Positions 49,777 to 57,277 of a stretch of DNA of 64,000 bases are shown piece by piece (the stretch's first letter is position 1; each line of letters starts with the position of its first letter). The notes beneath the pieces are model-generated. The model saw nothing but the letters and a program-made list of their open reading frames with translations, was not told the DNA's origin and ran no database searches. A program made the position numbers and the translations under genes. Origin of the DNA: Streptomyces sp. TRM49041 (lineage in GTDB: Bacteria; Actinomycetota; Actinomycetes; Streptomycetales; Streptomycetaceae); contig NZ_VSRY01000171.1 of the NCBI RefSeq assembly GCF_008271805.1, positions 1 to 64,000 on the forward strand, read 5' to 3'.

Positions 49777-50310
49777 TCATGGGCGGTTCACCGGTCCGGG
49801 TGCCGGCGGGGCGCGGCGGGGGCCGGTGCCGTGGTGGTGCCGGGCCTCGGCCTCGATGCGCTCCGCCAGCGGCTGGACGGCGGCCCCGACGGCGGGCGTG
49901 AGGCCGGTGCCCAGCGACATGTCGGCGGCCTCCACCGCGTACACGCACAGGCGCCGGGGCAGCCGTCGCAGTGCGCGGGCGAGTTCGACGGCCTCGCCGA
50001 GGCCCAGCCCGTGCGAGGTGACGGCACCTGTCGCGTACGCGTCCGGGTGCTCGGCCGTGAGCCGGTGCACCCGGCCCGGGCTGCCGCCGTGGGTGCGCAC
50101 GGCGTCGACGACGACGGTGAGGGCGGTGTCCTCCCACAGCGCGATGAGCCGGCTCGGCTCTCCGTCGGACGTCCCGAGCACCGTGCCCGGTGGCAGGGAC
50201 CGCCGGGCGGCGCGTTCCCGCAGCCGCCTGATCACGGCCCATCCGACGCCGTCGTCCCGCCGGAACTCGTTGCCGATGCCGATGACCGCGATGTGCGCCG
50301 AGTGCCCCAT
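49777..50310 (-). CDS. hydrogenase maturation protease
   Basis: A 177-residue endopeptidase of the HycI/HoxW type that clips the C-terminal tail of the large subunit after nickel insertion. Signatures are VIGIGNEFRRDDGVGWAVI (~9-27, with the metal-binding Glu and Asp) and VVVDAVRTHG (~67-76, second Asp). The C-terminus is Arg/Pro-rich. The ATG at 50310 is preferred. It lies 196 bp upstream of hydB on the same strand. No hypABCDEF genes are present in the window. Confidence 0.88.
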   Translation of the reverse strand: MGHSAHIAVIGIGNEFRRDDGVGWAVIRRLRERAARRSLPPGTVLGTSDGEPSRLIALWEDTALTVVVDAVRTHGGSPGRVHRLTAEHPDAYATGAVTSHGLGLGEAVELARALRRLPRRLCVYAVEAADMSLGTGLTPAVGAAVQPLAERIEAEARHHHGTGPRRAPPAPGPVNRP

Positions 50311-50400
50311 GGCACCAACCCTTCCGGACGGAGGGTGCTTCCGCTCGCGCGGAGGCCCCGGTCGGCCGGCCCCGCGGTCCCCGGGCCGCACGTCGACGAC

Positions 50401-50470
50401 GGGCACGTCGTGGCCCACGGGCACGTCGTGGCCCACGGGCACGTCGTGGCCCACGGGCACGTCGTGGCTC
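50401..50470. repeat. 18-bp tandem repeats
   Basis: Three perfect copies of GGGCACGTCGTGGCCCAC (50401-50454) and a partial fourth (50455-50470). They lie between the maturation protease gene and the P-type ATPase remnant. On the minus strand they encode a meaningless Arg/Gly repeat, so they are not coding. Confidence 0.9.
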
Positions 50471-50484
50471 TCGGTGGCGAGCTG

Positions 50485-50640
50485 CGTGGTCCGCGCACAC
50501 CACGGTCGTCGAGCCCAGCGCCCCCACCGCCGCCGGCCGGAAGGTCCGGCCGGACTCCGTGGCCGCGCCCGTCGCGAACACGACGGCCTTCGCCGAGCCC
50601 GACGCCACGTCCGCCGGGCGGTCCGCTCCGGCCACGACGA
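50485..50640 (-). pseudogene. P-type cation ATPase remnant
   Basis: About 50 codons read SGSAKAVVFATGAATESGRT followed directly by PAAVGALGSTTVVCADH. In intact P-type ATPases the first segment (the actuator-domain end, SGxGxAVVVATGxxTEIGRI) is separated by ~100 residues from the second (the phosphorylation-site lead-in, PAVExLGSTTVICxDKTGT). Here the two are fused by an in-frame deletion, and the phosphorylated Asp context is lost (ADHAA instead of SDKTGT). Both flanks of the gene are gone. Confidence 0.65.
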
Positions 50641-50643
50641 CGG

Positions 50644-51660
50644 TCAGAGGCTGAAGGCCGGGATGATCTCGGAGCCGTACGCGTCGACGGTCGCTTCCCT
50701 GGCGTCGTGCATGTTGTAGACGGCGAACTGGTCGACGCCGAGGTCCCGCAGCAGGCGGAGTTTGGCGATGTGGGCCTCGGCGGGGCCGAGGAGGCAGAAG
50801 CGGTCGACGATCTCGTCGGGGACGAAGTCGGTGGAGGGGTTACCGGCGCGGCCGTGGTGACTGTAGTCATAGCCGTGCCTGTTCTTGACGTAGGTGGTGA
50901 GCTCGTCCGGCACCATCGAGGAGTGCTCGCCGTACCGGGCGACCAGGTCGGCGACATGGTTGCCGACCATGCCGCCGAACCAACGGCACTGCTCACGTGC
51001 GTGGGCCAGCGCCTCGGCCGAGCTGTCGGCCGTGACGTACGCGGGCGCGGCGACGCAGATCGTGAGGGTGGAGGGGTCGCGGCCGGCCTCCTCGGCAGCG
51101 GTCCGTACCGCCTTGACCATCCACTCCGTCAGGAACGGGTCGGCGAGCTGGAGGATGAAGCCGTCGGCCTTGCGCCCGGCGAGCGCGAGCGCCTTGGGCC
51201 CGTACGCGGCCATCCACACCGGCAGTCGGCCGTTCCTCACCCAGGGAATGCGGACGGCCTGGCCCTCGACCTGGGCCTCGCGTCCCTCGGCGAGGTCGCG
51301 GATGACGTCGATGGCTTCCCCGAGCCGGGCCAGCGTGTTGGGCTTGCGGCCGGCGACGCGCATCGCGGAGTCGCCGCGCCCGATGCCGCACACGGTGCGG
51401 TTGCCGTACATGTCGTTGAGGGTGGCGAAGGTGGAGGCCGTGACCTCCCACGTGCGGGTGCCCGGGTTGGTCACCATCGGGCCCACGTGCAGCTTTGTCG
51501 TGTGTTCGAGGATCTGGCTGTAGATGACGAACGGCTCCTGCCACAGCACAGCGGAGTCGAAGGTCCAGCCGTAGCGGAACCCGTTGCGCTCGGCACGCTT
51601 CATCAGGCTGACGACCTCGGAGGCCGGGGGGTCCGTCTGGAGAACGAGTCCGAAGTCCAT
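50644..51660 (-). CDS. LLM-class F420-dependent oxidoreductase
   Basis: A 338-residue bacterial luciferase-like TIM-barrel enzyme (TIGR03842-type). Conserved parts are MDFGLVLQTDPPASEVVSL, GFRYGWTFDSAVLWQEPFV, VGPMVTNPGTRTWEVTAS and VCGIGRGDSAMRVAGRKP (~111-128, cofactor phosphate loop). It lies 11 bp downstream of the dihydropyrimidinase gene and is a regular member of streptomycete pyrimidine clusters; its reaction there is not established. The ATG at 51660 follows GGAGG. Confidence 0.88.
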   Translation of the reverse strand: MDFGLVLQTDPPASEVVSLMKRAERNGFRYGWTFDSAVLWQEPFVIYSQILEHTTKLHVGPMVTNPGTRTWEVTASTFATLNDMYGNRTVCGIGRGDSAMRVAGRKPNTLARLGEAIDVIRDLAEGREAQVEGQAVRIPWVRNGRLPVWMAAYGPKALALAGRKADGFILQLADPFLTEWMVKAVRTAAEEAGRDPSTLTICVAAPAYVTADSSAEALAHAREQCRWFGGMVGNHVADLVARYGEHSSMVPDELTTYVKNRHGYDYSHHGRAGNPSTDFVPDEIVDRFCLLGPAEAHIAKLRLLRDLGVDQFAVYNMHDAREATVDAYGSEIIPAFSL

Positions 51661-51671
51661 GGGGGGCCTCC

Positions 51672-53075
51672 TCAGTCCAGGTACTGGCAGGTCGAGCGGG
51701 GGGTGTAGACGCCGTGCCCGGCGCGCCCGGTGTACGTTCGGCGGTCGATGACGAACTCACCGCGCGACAGCACGGTCTCCACCTGTCCCGTCACGGTCTT
51801 CCCTTCGTACGCCGAGTAGTCGACGTTCATGTGGTGGGTCTCGGCGGAGAGGGTCTGGATGGTCTTCGGGTCGTAGATGACGAGGTCGGCGTCCGTGCCG
51901 GGCGCGATCGTGCCCTTCTTCGGGTAGAGGCCGAACATACGGGCGGGGGTGGCGCAGGCGATCTCGACCCAGCGGCGGCGGCTGATGTGCCCGTCGACGA
52001 CGGCCTGGTGGAGGAGGTCCATCCGGTGCTCGACCCCCGGCAGTCCGTTGGGGATCTTCGAGAAGTCGCCCCGGCCCAGCTCCTTCTGGCCGCGGAAACA
52101 GAAGGGACAGTGGTCGGTGGAGACGACCTGGAGGTCGTTGGTGCGCAGCCCCCGCCACAGCGCCGCCTGGTGCTCACGCGGCCTCAGCGGCGTGCTGCAC
52201 ACGTACTTGGCGCCTTCGAAGTCGGGCTCGGCGAGGTTGTCGGTGGACAGGAACAGATACTGCGGGCAGGTCTCGCCGAAGACCGGGAGGCCCTTGTCGC
52301 GGGCGGCGGCGAGCTCGGCGACGGCCTCCTCCGCCGACACATGGACGACGTAGAGCGGCGCACCGGCGACCCGGGCGAGCTGGATGGCGCGGTGCGTGGC
52401 CTCCGCCTCCAGGAGCACCTTGCGGACCTCGCCGTGATGGCGGGGGTCGGTCTCGCCCCGGGCCAGGGCCTGTTCGACGAGGACGTCGATGGCGATGCCG
52501 TTCTCGGCGTGCATCATGATCAGCCCGCCGTTGAGCGCGGAGCGCTGCATGGCGCGGAGGATCCGGCCGTCGTCGCTGTAGAAGACACCGGGGTACGCCA
52601 TGAACAGCTTGAAGCTGGTGACGCCCTCCTCCACCAGCAGGTCCATCTCCTTGAGCGACGACTGGTCGACGTCGGAGAGGATCATGTGGAAGGCGTAGTC
52701 GATGGCGCACTTGGCGTCGGCCTTGGCGTGCCAGGCGTCGAGCCCTTCGCGGAGGGTGTGGCCGACGGTCTGGACGGCGAAGTCGACGATGGTGGTGGTG
52801 CCGCCCCAGGCGGCGGCGCGCGTCCCGGTCTCGAAGTCGTCGGACGCGAAGGTGCCGCCGAAGGGCAGCTCCATGTGGGTGTGGGCGTCGACGCCGCCCG
52901 GGATGACGTACTTCCCGGTGGCGTCGACGGTGTGGTCGGGGGTCCAGGTGTCGGCGGCGCTGGAGCCGTGTGCGGCGAGCGCGGCGATGCGGCCGTCCTC
53001 GATGAGGACGTCGGCGTGGCTCTCCTCGGCGGCGGTGATGACGAGGCCGCCCCGGACGAGGGTGCGGGTGGTCAT
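51672..53075 (-). CDS. hydA2: dihydropyrimidinase
   Basis: A 467-residue cyclic amidohydrolase that opens dihydrouracil or dihydrothymine to the N-carbamoyl-beta-amino acid. The metal ligands include His65 and His67 (GVDAHTHMELP) and the carboxylated Lys156 (GVTSFKLFMAYPG). STDHCPF supplies the later Asp/His. The ATG at 53075 is the natural start. It forms one operon with the aminotransferase and ureidopropionase upstream and the LLM enzyme downstream. The symbol is only a placeholder to separate it from the hydrogenase gene. Confidence 0.92.
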   Translation of the reverse strand: MTTRTLVRGGLVITAAEESHADVLIEDGRIAALAAHGSSAADTWTPDHTVDATGKYVIPGGVDAHTHMELPFGGTFASDDFETGTRAAAWGGTTTIVDFAVQTVGHTLREGLDAWHAKADAKCAIDYAFHMILSDVDQSSLKEMDLLVEEGVTSFKLFMAYPGVFYSDDGRILRAMQRSALNGGLIMMHAENGIAIDVLVEQALARGETDPRHHGEVRKVLLEAEATHRAIQLARVAGAPLYVVHVSAEEAVAELAAARDKGLPVFGETCPQYLFLSTDNLAEPDFEGAKYVCSTPLRPREHQAALWRGLRTNDLQVVSTDHCPFCFRGQKELGRGDFSKIPNGLPGVEHRMDLLHQAVVDGHISRRRWVEIACATPARMFGLYPKKGTIAPGTDADLVIYDPKTIQTLSAETHHMNVDYSAYEGKTVTGQVETVLSRGEFVIDRRTYTGRAGHGVYTPRSTCQYLD

Positions 53076-53104
53076 GGGTTGTCGGCCCCCTTGGGTGTGT
53101 TCCG

Positions 53105-54412
53105 TTACTGGACGGTGCGGAGGGCCTGTTCGAGGAGGGCGGCGCCTTCCTCGGCCTCGGCGACGCTCAGGGAGAGCGGCGGGGCGACGCGCAGGACGCT
53201 GGTGTTGTGGCCGCCGCCCTTGCCGATGAGGAGGCCGCGTTCGCGGGCCGCCTCCATGACGGCCGCGGCCGCCTGCGGGTCGGCCTCGCCGGTGTCGGGG
53301 TGGGCCAGTTCGATGCCGGCCATCAGTCCACGGCCGCGTACCGCTCGTACGAGGTCGACGCCTGCGCCGATGGCGCGGAGCCGTTCCATGAGGAGGCCGC
53401 CGACGCGCCGGGCGTTGCCCTGGAGGTCGTGTTCCAGGAGGTACGCGAGGTTGGCGAGGCCGGCGGCCATGGTGACCGGGGAGCCGCCGAACGTGGAGAT
53501 GGAGTTGGCCGTCAGGCAGTTCATCACCTCCGCGCGGGCGACGACGCCGCCGATGGCCATGCCGTTGCCGATGCCCTTGGCGAAGGTGAGCATGTCGGGC
53601 GGGCCGCTCGCGGCATGCGCCTGCCAGCCCCAGAAGTGCTCGCCGGTGCGGCCCCAGCCGGTCTGCACCTCGTCGCTGACCCACAGGATGCCGTGCCGGT
53701 CGAGGACCTCGCGGAACGCGGCGTACAGCCCGTCGGGCGGTGAGGTGAAGCCGCCGACGCCCTGGATCGGTTCGGCGATGAGCGCGGCGACGTCGCCGGT
53801 CTGGCCGATCAGGTCCTCCAGGTCGGCGACGCACGCGGCGGTGAACTCGGCGTCCGGGAGATGGGCGAAGGGGCCGCGGTCGCGGACCGCGCCGTGCACG
53901 TACAGGGTGCGCAGCGGGGAGAGGCTCGTGGTGGCCCAGGCTCTGTTGCCGGTGACGGAGACGGTGGAGAAGGAGCGGCCGTGGTAGCTGTTGCGCATCG
54001 CCAGGATCTGGTTGGTGCGGCGGTACGCGGTGGCGAGGAGGAGCGCGGTGTCGTTGGCCTCGGTGCCGGAGGTGGTGAAGAAGACGCGGGCGTCCGGGAT
54101 GCCCGAGAGGGCCGCGATGCGCTCGGCGAGCTCGATCATCGGGCGGTTGAGGTAGAGGGTGGAGGAGTGGATGATCCGCCCGGCCTGTTCGCTGACCGCC
54201 TTGGTGACCTCGGGGAGGGCGTGGGCGGTCATGGTGGTGAGGATGCCGCCGAAGAAGTCGAGGTAGCGGTTGCCGTCGGCGTCCCAGACGTGGCGGCCCT
54301 CGCCGTGGGTGATCTCGATGGGGGTGTCGTAGTAGAGGGCGAGCCAGTCGGGGAGGACGGCCTTGTGGCGGTCGAGCAGGTGATGGTGGTGGGGGTGGTG
54401 GCCGGTGTTCAC
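53105..54412 (-). CDS. class III aminotransferase, probable beta-alanine transaminase
   Basis: A 435-residue PLP enzyme of the omega-aminotransferase group. PLP-binding features: FFTTSGTEANDTALLLA (~103-119), the DEVQTGWGRTG segment (~247-257), and the Schiff-base lysine in TFAKGIGNGM (about residue 275). Within the operon it should convert beta-alanine or 3-aminoisobutyrate to the semialdehyde. The start is GTG at 54412, overlapping the ureidopropionase stop by 4 bp. The His-rich start (GHHPHHHHLL) is unusual. Confidence 0.9.
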   Translation of the reverse strand: MNTGHHPHHHHLLDRHKAVLPDWLALYYDTPIEITHGEGRHVWDADGNRYLDFFGGILTTMTAHALPEVTKAVSEQAGRIIHSSTLYLNRPMIELAERIAALSGIPDARVFFTTSGTEANDTALLLATAYRRTNQILAMRNSYHGRSFSTVSVTGNRAWATTSLSPLRTLYVHGAVRDRGPFAHLPDAEFTAACVADLEDLIGQTGDVAALIAEPIQGVGGFTSPPDGLYAAFREVLDRHGILWVSDEVQTGWGRTGEHFWGWQAHAASGPPDMLTFAKGIGNGMAIGGVVARAEVMNCLTANSISTFGGSPVTMAAGLANLAYLLEHDLQGNARRVGGLLMERLRAIGAGVDLVRAVRGRGLMAGIELAHPDTGEADPQAAAAVMEAARERGLLIGKGGGHNTSVLRVAPPLSLSVAEAEEGAALLEQALRTVQ

Positions 54413-55251
54413 GGGTTCATCAGCCCTTCGTACGCGTCGGGCCGCCGGTCGCGGTAGAAGGCCCACTGTTGCCGTACCTCGTCGATGAGGCCCAGGTCGA
54501 GGTCGCGGATGAGGAGTTCCTCCTCCTTGTCCGAGGCGGTGTCGCCGACGAAGCGGCCGCGCGGGTCGACGAAGTAGCTGGTGCCGTAGAAGTCGTTGTC
54601 GCCGTACTCCTCCCGGCCGACGCGGTTGATGGCGGCGACGAAGTACTCGTTGGCGACGGCGGCCGCGGGCTGTTCCAGCTGCCACAGGTGGGAGGAGAGG
54701 CTGCGGTGGGTGGCCGAGGGGTTGTATACCAGCTGGGCGCCGTTCAGGCCGAGTTGGCGCCAGCCCTCGGGGAAGTGCCGGTCGTAGCAGATGTAGACGC
54801 CCACGCGCCCGACGGCGGTGTCGAAGACGGGCCAGCCGAGGTTGCCGGGCTTGAAGTAGAACTTCTCCCAGAAGCCCTTGAGCTGGGGGATGTGGTGCTT
54901 GCGGTACTTGCCGAGGTAGGTGCCGTCGGCGTCGATGACGGCGGCCGTGTTGTAGTAGAAGCCGGGTGCCTCGGCCTCGAAGACGGGCGCGACGATCACC
55001 ATGCCGGTCTCGCGGGCGAGGTCCCGCATACGACGGACCGTGGGACCGTCGGGGACGGGCTCGGCCCAGCGGTAGTGCTCCGTGTCCTGTACCTGGCAGA
55101 AGTACGGGGCGTTGAACACCTCTTGGAAGCCGATGACCCGCGCGCCCTGGCGGGCGGCCGCGCGGGCGTGCTCCTCGTGTTTGGCGATCATCGATTCGGT
55201 GTCGCCTGTCCAGGACGCCTGGACGAGCGCGGCGCGCACGGTGTCGGACAT
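54409..55251 (-). CDS. beta-ureidopropionase (nitrilase superfamily)
   Basis: A 280-residue C-N hydrolase that removes the carbamoyl group from N-carbamoyl-beta-alanine. The Glu-Lys-Cys triad is visible: Glu44 (GFQEVFNAPYF), Lys118 (KYRKHHIPQ) and Cys155 (VYICYDRHFPEG). The ATG at 55251 is chosen because AAGGAG lies 6 nt before it; a GTG at 55269 is the alternative. It is the promoter-proximal gene of the pyrimidine-degradation operon. Confidence 0.92.
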   Translation of the reverse strand: MSDTVRAALVQASWTGDTESMIAKHEEHARAAARQGARVIGFQEVFNAPYFCQVQDTEHYRWAEPVPDGPTVRRMRDLARETGMVIVAPVFEAEAPGFYYNTAAVIDADGTYLGKYRKHHIPQLKGFWEKFYFKPGNLGWPVFDTAVGRVGVYICYDRHFPEGWRQLGLNGAQLVYNPSATHRSLSSHLWQLEQPAAAVANEYFVAAINRVGREEYGDNDFYGTSYFVDPRGRFVGDTASDKEEELLIRDLDLGLIDEVRQQWAFYRDRRPDAYEGLMNP

Positions 55252-55282
55252 GAGCTGCTCCTTCGGCACGGCGTCAGAGAGC

Positions 55283-55298
55283 CTCTACGCACGTAGAG
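55283..55298. promoter_or_regulatory. palindrome upstream of the pyrimidine operon
   Basis: Perfect palindrome CTCTACG-CA-CGTAGAG, 32 bp upstream of the ureidopropionase ATG. A further CTACG half-site (minus-strand sense) lies beside it at about 55304-55308. The position suits an operator for a pathway regulator that is not itself in the window. Confidence 0.5.
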
Positions 55299-55477
55299 CG
55301 TTGCGTAGGAGGAGAACGTAAGCCTCGTCAGATCGCGGAGCAAGACCGCCGCCGTCAACCGCCGGAGTCGATCATGTTTCGTACCCAAGTGGTCCACAGC
55401 GGTCATGTTTCGATACGGCTCCTGAGGCCGCCCTCTCGGCCGGGGCCGCACGCGGCCGCGGTCCGGCGGCACATCGC

Positions 55478-57115
55478 TCAGGTGGCGACAAGACCCGCCA
55501 CGCGCAGGGCGTGCACGAGCGCGGGCTCGCTCGCCGGGGCGACCGACCGGGCGGCGGCCAGCACCTCGGGCACGAGGCGGTGCGGGGCCTGGGCGGCGAA
55601 CCGGGCGACGTCCTCGGGCGAGCGGGCCTCGACGAACGCCGCGACCAGGGCGTGCGCCTCCGCGCCGCGCCCGTCGTCGTCCAGGGCAAGCACGGCCGCC
55701 ACCGTCTCGCCGGTCGGCCGGGCCACGCCCTGGCGCAGCAGCTGCCGGGCGTCCTGGTCCCGGCCTGTCCGGGCGAGCGCCCCGGCCAGCTCGGCGAGCC
55801 GGTCGGACGGCAGATAGGCGGCCTCCCAGAGGAGGGTGGCCCAGTCGGCGGCGAGGCCGGCGCGGTGCAGTTCGGCGGCGAGCAGCGGCAGCCTGGGCGC
55901 GGGCCACAGGGCGGCCTCGCAGAGCAGCGCGTGCGCCTCCCCGCCACGCCCCTGCGCCCGCAGCGCCAGCAGCCCGGTCACGGCGTCCCGTACGACTGCC
56001 GGGTCCTCCACACCGGCGGCCCAAGCGGCGGGCGCCTCGGGCGCGGCCTCCGTCTGTTCGGCGCCCCCTCCGAAGCGGGCGCCGCGCGGCGTCGCGGCCG
56101 GGGCGGAGAGCCCGTCGAGCCCGGGCGGCACGGCCTCGGCGCCGGGCGCGCCCTCCTGGACGTCAGGCTCGTCGTCGGCGTCGTCCAGCCATGCGTACCG
56201 AGCCCCACGGGGCCGCTTCTTCCCGCCGGCGCGCCCCCGCCGCCGCCCCGGGGCGGCTTCCCCCTCGGTGCCCGGGGCGTCGGCGGCGGCCCCCGGGACC
56301 TGCCCCGGCGCTGCCTCCGTGTTCGCGTCCCCGCTCCCGCCGGCGGGCCACGGCCGGTCCCCGGCGGCCGGAGCCGCGGAGCCCGGCGCGGCCTCCGGCG
56401 TGAACGCGGACGCCGGTCCCCCGTGCGTGGCCGGCGCCGGTGCTCCGGGCCCCCGGTCCCACCCGGGTGCGTGGGGCGTGCCGGACGGGGCCGCCGGCCC
56501 CGGCCAGGGCGTCGACGCCCCCTCCTCGGGAGTGGCCTGGGCGGGGGCCGCGGCCGCCCCGCCCCGCTCGGGCGCGAACGCGTGCTGCGGGCCGCCGGGA
56601 GGGGGCACGGGCGGCAGAGCGGCGAGGCGGGCGCGGAGTTCGGCGATCCGGGCGGTCGCGCGCGCATGGTCGTCGCGCAGCCAGGCCAGCTCGTGGGCGA
56701 GGTGCTCGGCGTCGGCCGAGCCCTCGGCCGTCGCGGCCAGCAGACCGACCAGCTCCCGGCTGCGCCCGGCCGCCCCCGCCTGCTCCCGCAGCATCAGGTC
56801 CAGCCGGGCGTCCAGCGCGGACCGGCCGCCGGGACGGTGGTCGTGGGCGGTGGCGGCCGCGGCGTGGAGACTCCGTGCCCGTACCGTCTGCTCCCGCGCG
56901 GTGTCGTCCCCGCGGGCGGCGGCGAAGTCGTGCAGCAGCGATTCGACGACGTCCCACGGCGGGATCTCGGCACCGTCCAGGCACGCCCGTATCCCGTCCG
57001 GGTCACGCTGCAGGAAGACCCCGTACCAGCCGCCGCCCTGGTCGAGCAGCGCCGTCAGCTCCCTCAGCCAGTGCGTGAACGCGGCTTTGGCCTCAGCTGG
57101 TTGATGCTCCGTCAT
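55478..57115 (-). CDS. hypothetical two-domain protein with Ala/Pro/Gly-rich linker
   Basis: A 545-residue protein of unknown function, often mislabelled as herpesvirus tegument-like in streptomycetes. The N-terminal helical domain (~1-170) ends in a predicted coiled coil (HLAHELAWLRDDHARATARI, then AELRARLAALPP). A low-complexity Ala/Pro/Gly linker (~175-365) contains a basic patch (RRRGRAGGKKRPRGARYAW). The C-terminal domain (~370-545) is a helical repeat array with TPR-like spacing (GRGGEAHALLCEAALWPAPR, LAGALARTGRDQDARQLLRQ). No signal peptide or membrane helix is visible. The ATG at 57115 is preferred. Confidence 0.7.
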   Translation of the reverse strand: MTEHQPAEAKAAFTHWLRELTALLDQGGGWYGVFLQRDPDGIRACLDGAEIPPWDVVESLLHDFAAARGDDTAREQTVRARSLHAAAATAHDHRPGGRSALDARLDLMLREQAGAAGRSRELVGLLAATAEGSADAEHLAHELAWLRDDHARATARIAELRARLAALPPVPPPGGPQHAFAPERGGAAAAPAQATPEEGASTPWPGPAAPSGTPHAPGWDRGPGAPAPATHGGPASAFTPEAAPGSAAPAAGDRPWPAGGSGDANTEAAPGQVPGAAADAPGTEGEAAPGRRRGRAGGKKRPRGARYAWLDDADDEPDVQEGAPGAEAVPPGLDGLSAPAATPRGARFGGGAEQTEAAPEAPAAWAAGVEDPAVVRDAVTGLLALRAQGRGGEAHALLCEAALWPAPRLPLLAAELHRAGLAADWATLLWEAAYLPSDRLAELAGALARTGRDQDARQLLRQGVARPTGETVAAVLALDDDGRGAEAHALVAAFVEARSPEDVARFAAQAPHRLVPEVLAAARSVAPASEPALVHALRVAGLVAT

Positions 57116-57277
57116 GTATGTCCCTGTCCCCACTGACTGGAACTCCGGTCCCGAGGCATTCGATCCCAGCTGTGTTACGTCCCGGCTACGGCGAGTTTTC
57201 CGCCCGGAACCGAACTCCCGGGTAGCCCGGGGCCACCGCTGTAAGGTCCGCCGGCCACGCGTCCGGCGCGGCGCGCC

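Noticed and set aside
50401..50470. Short CRISPR array
   Set aside because: The 18-bp units are directly adjacent with no spacers, and no cas genes are nearby.
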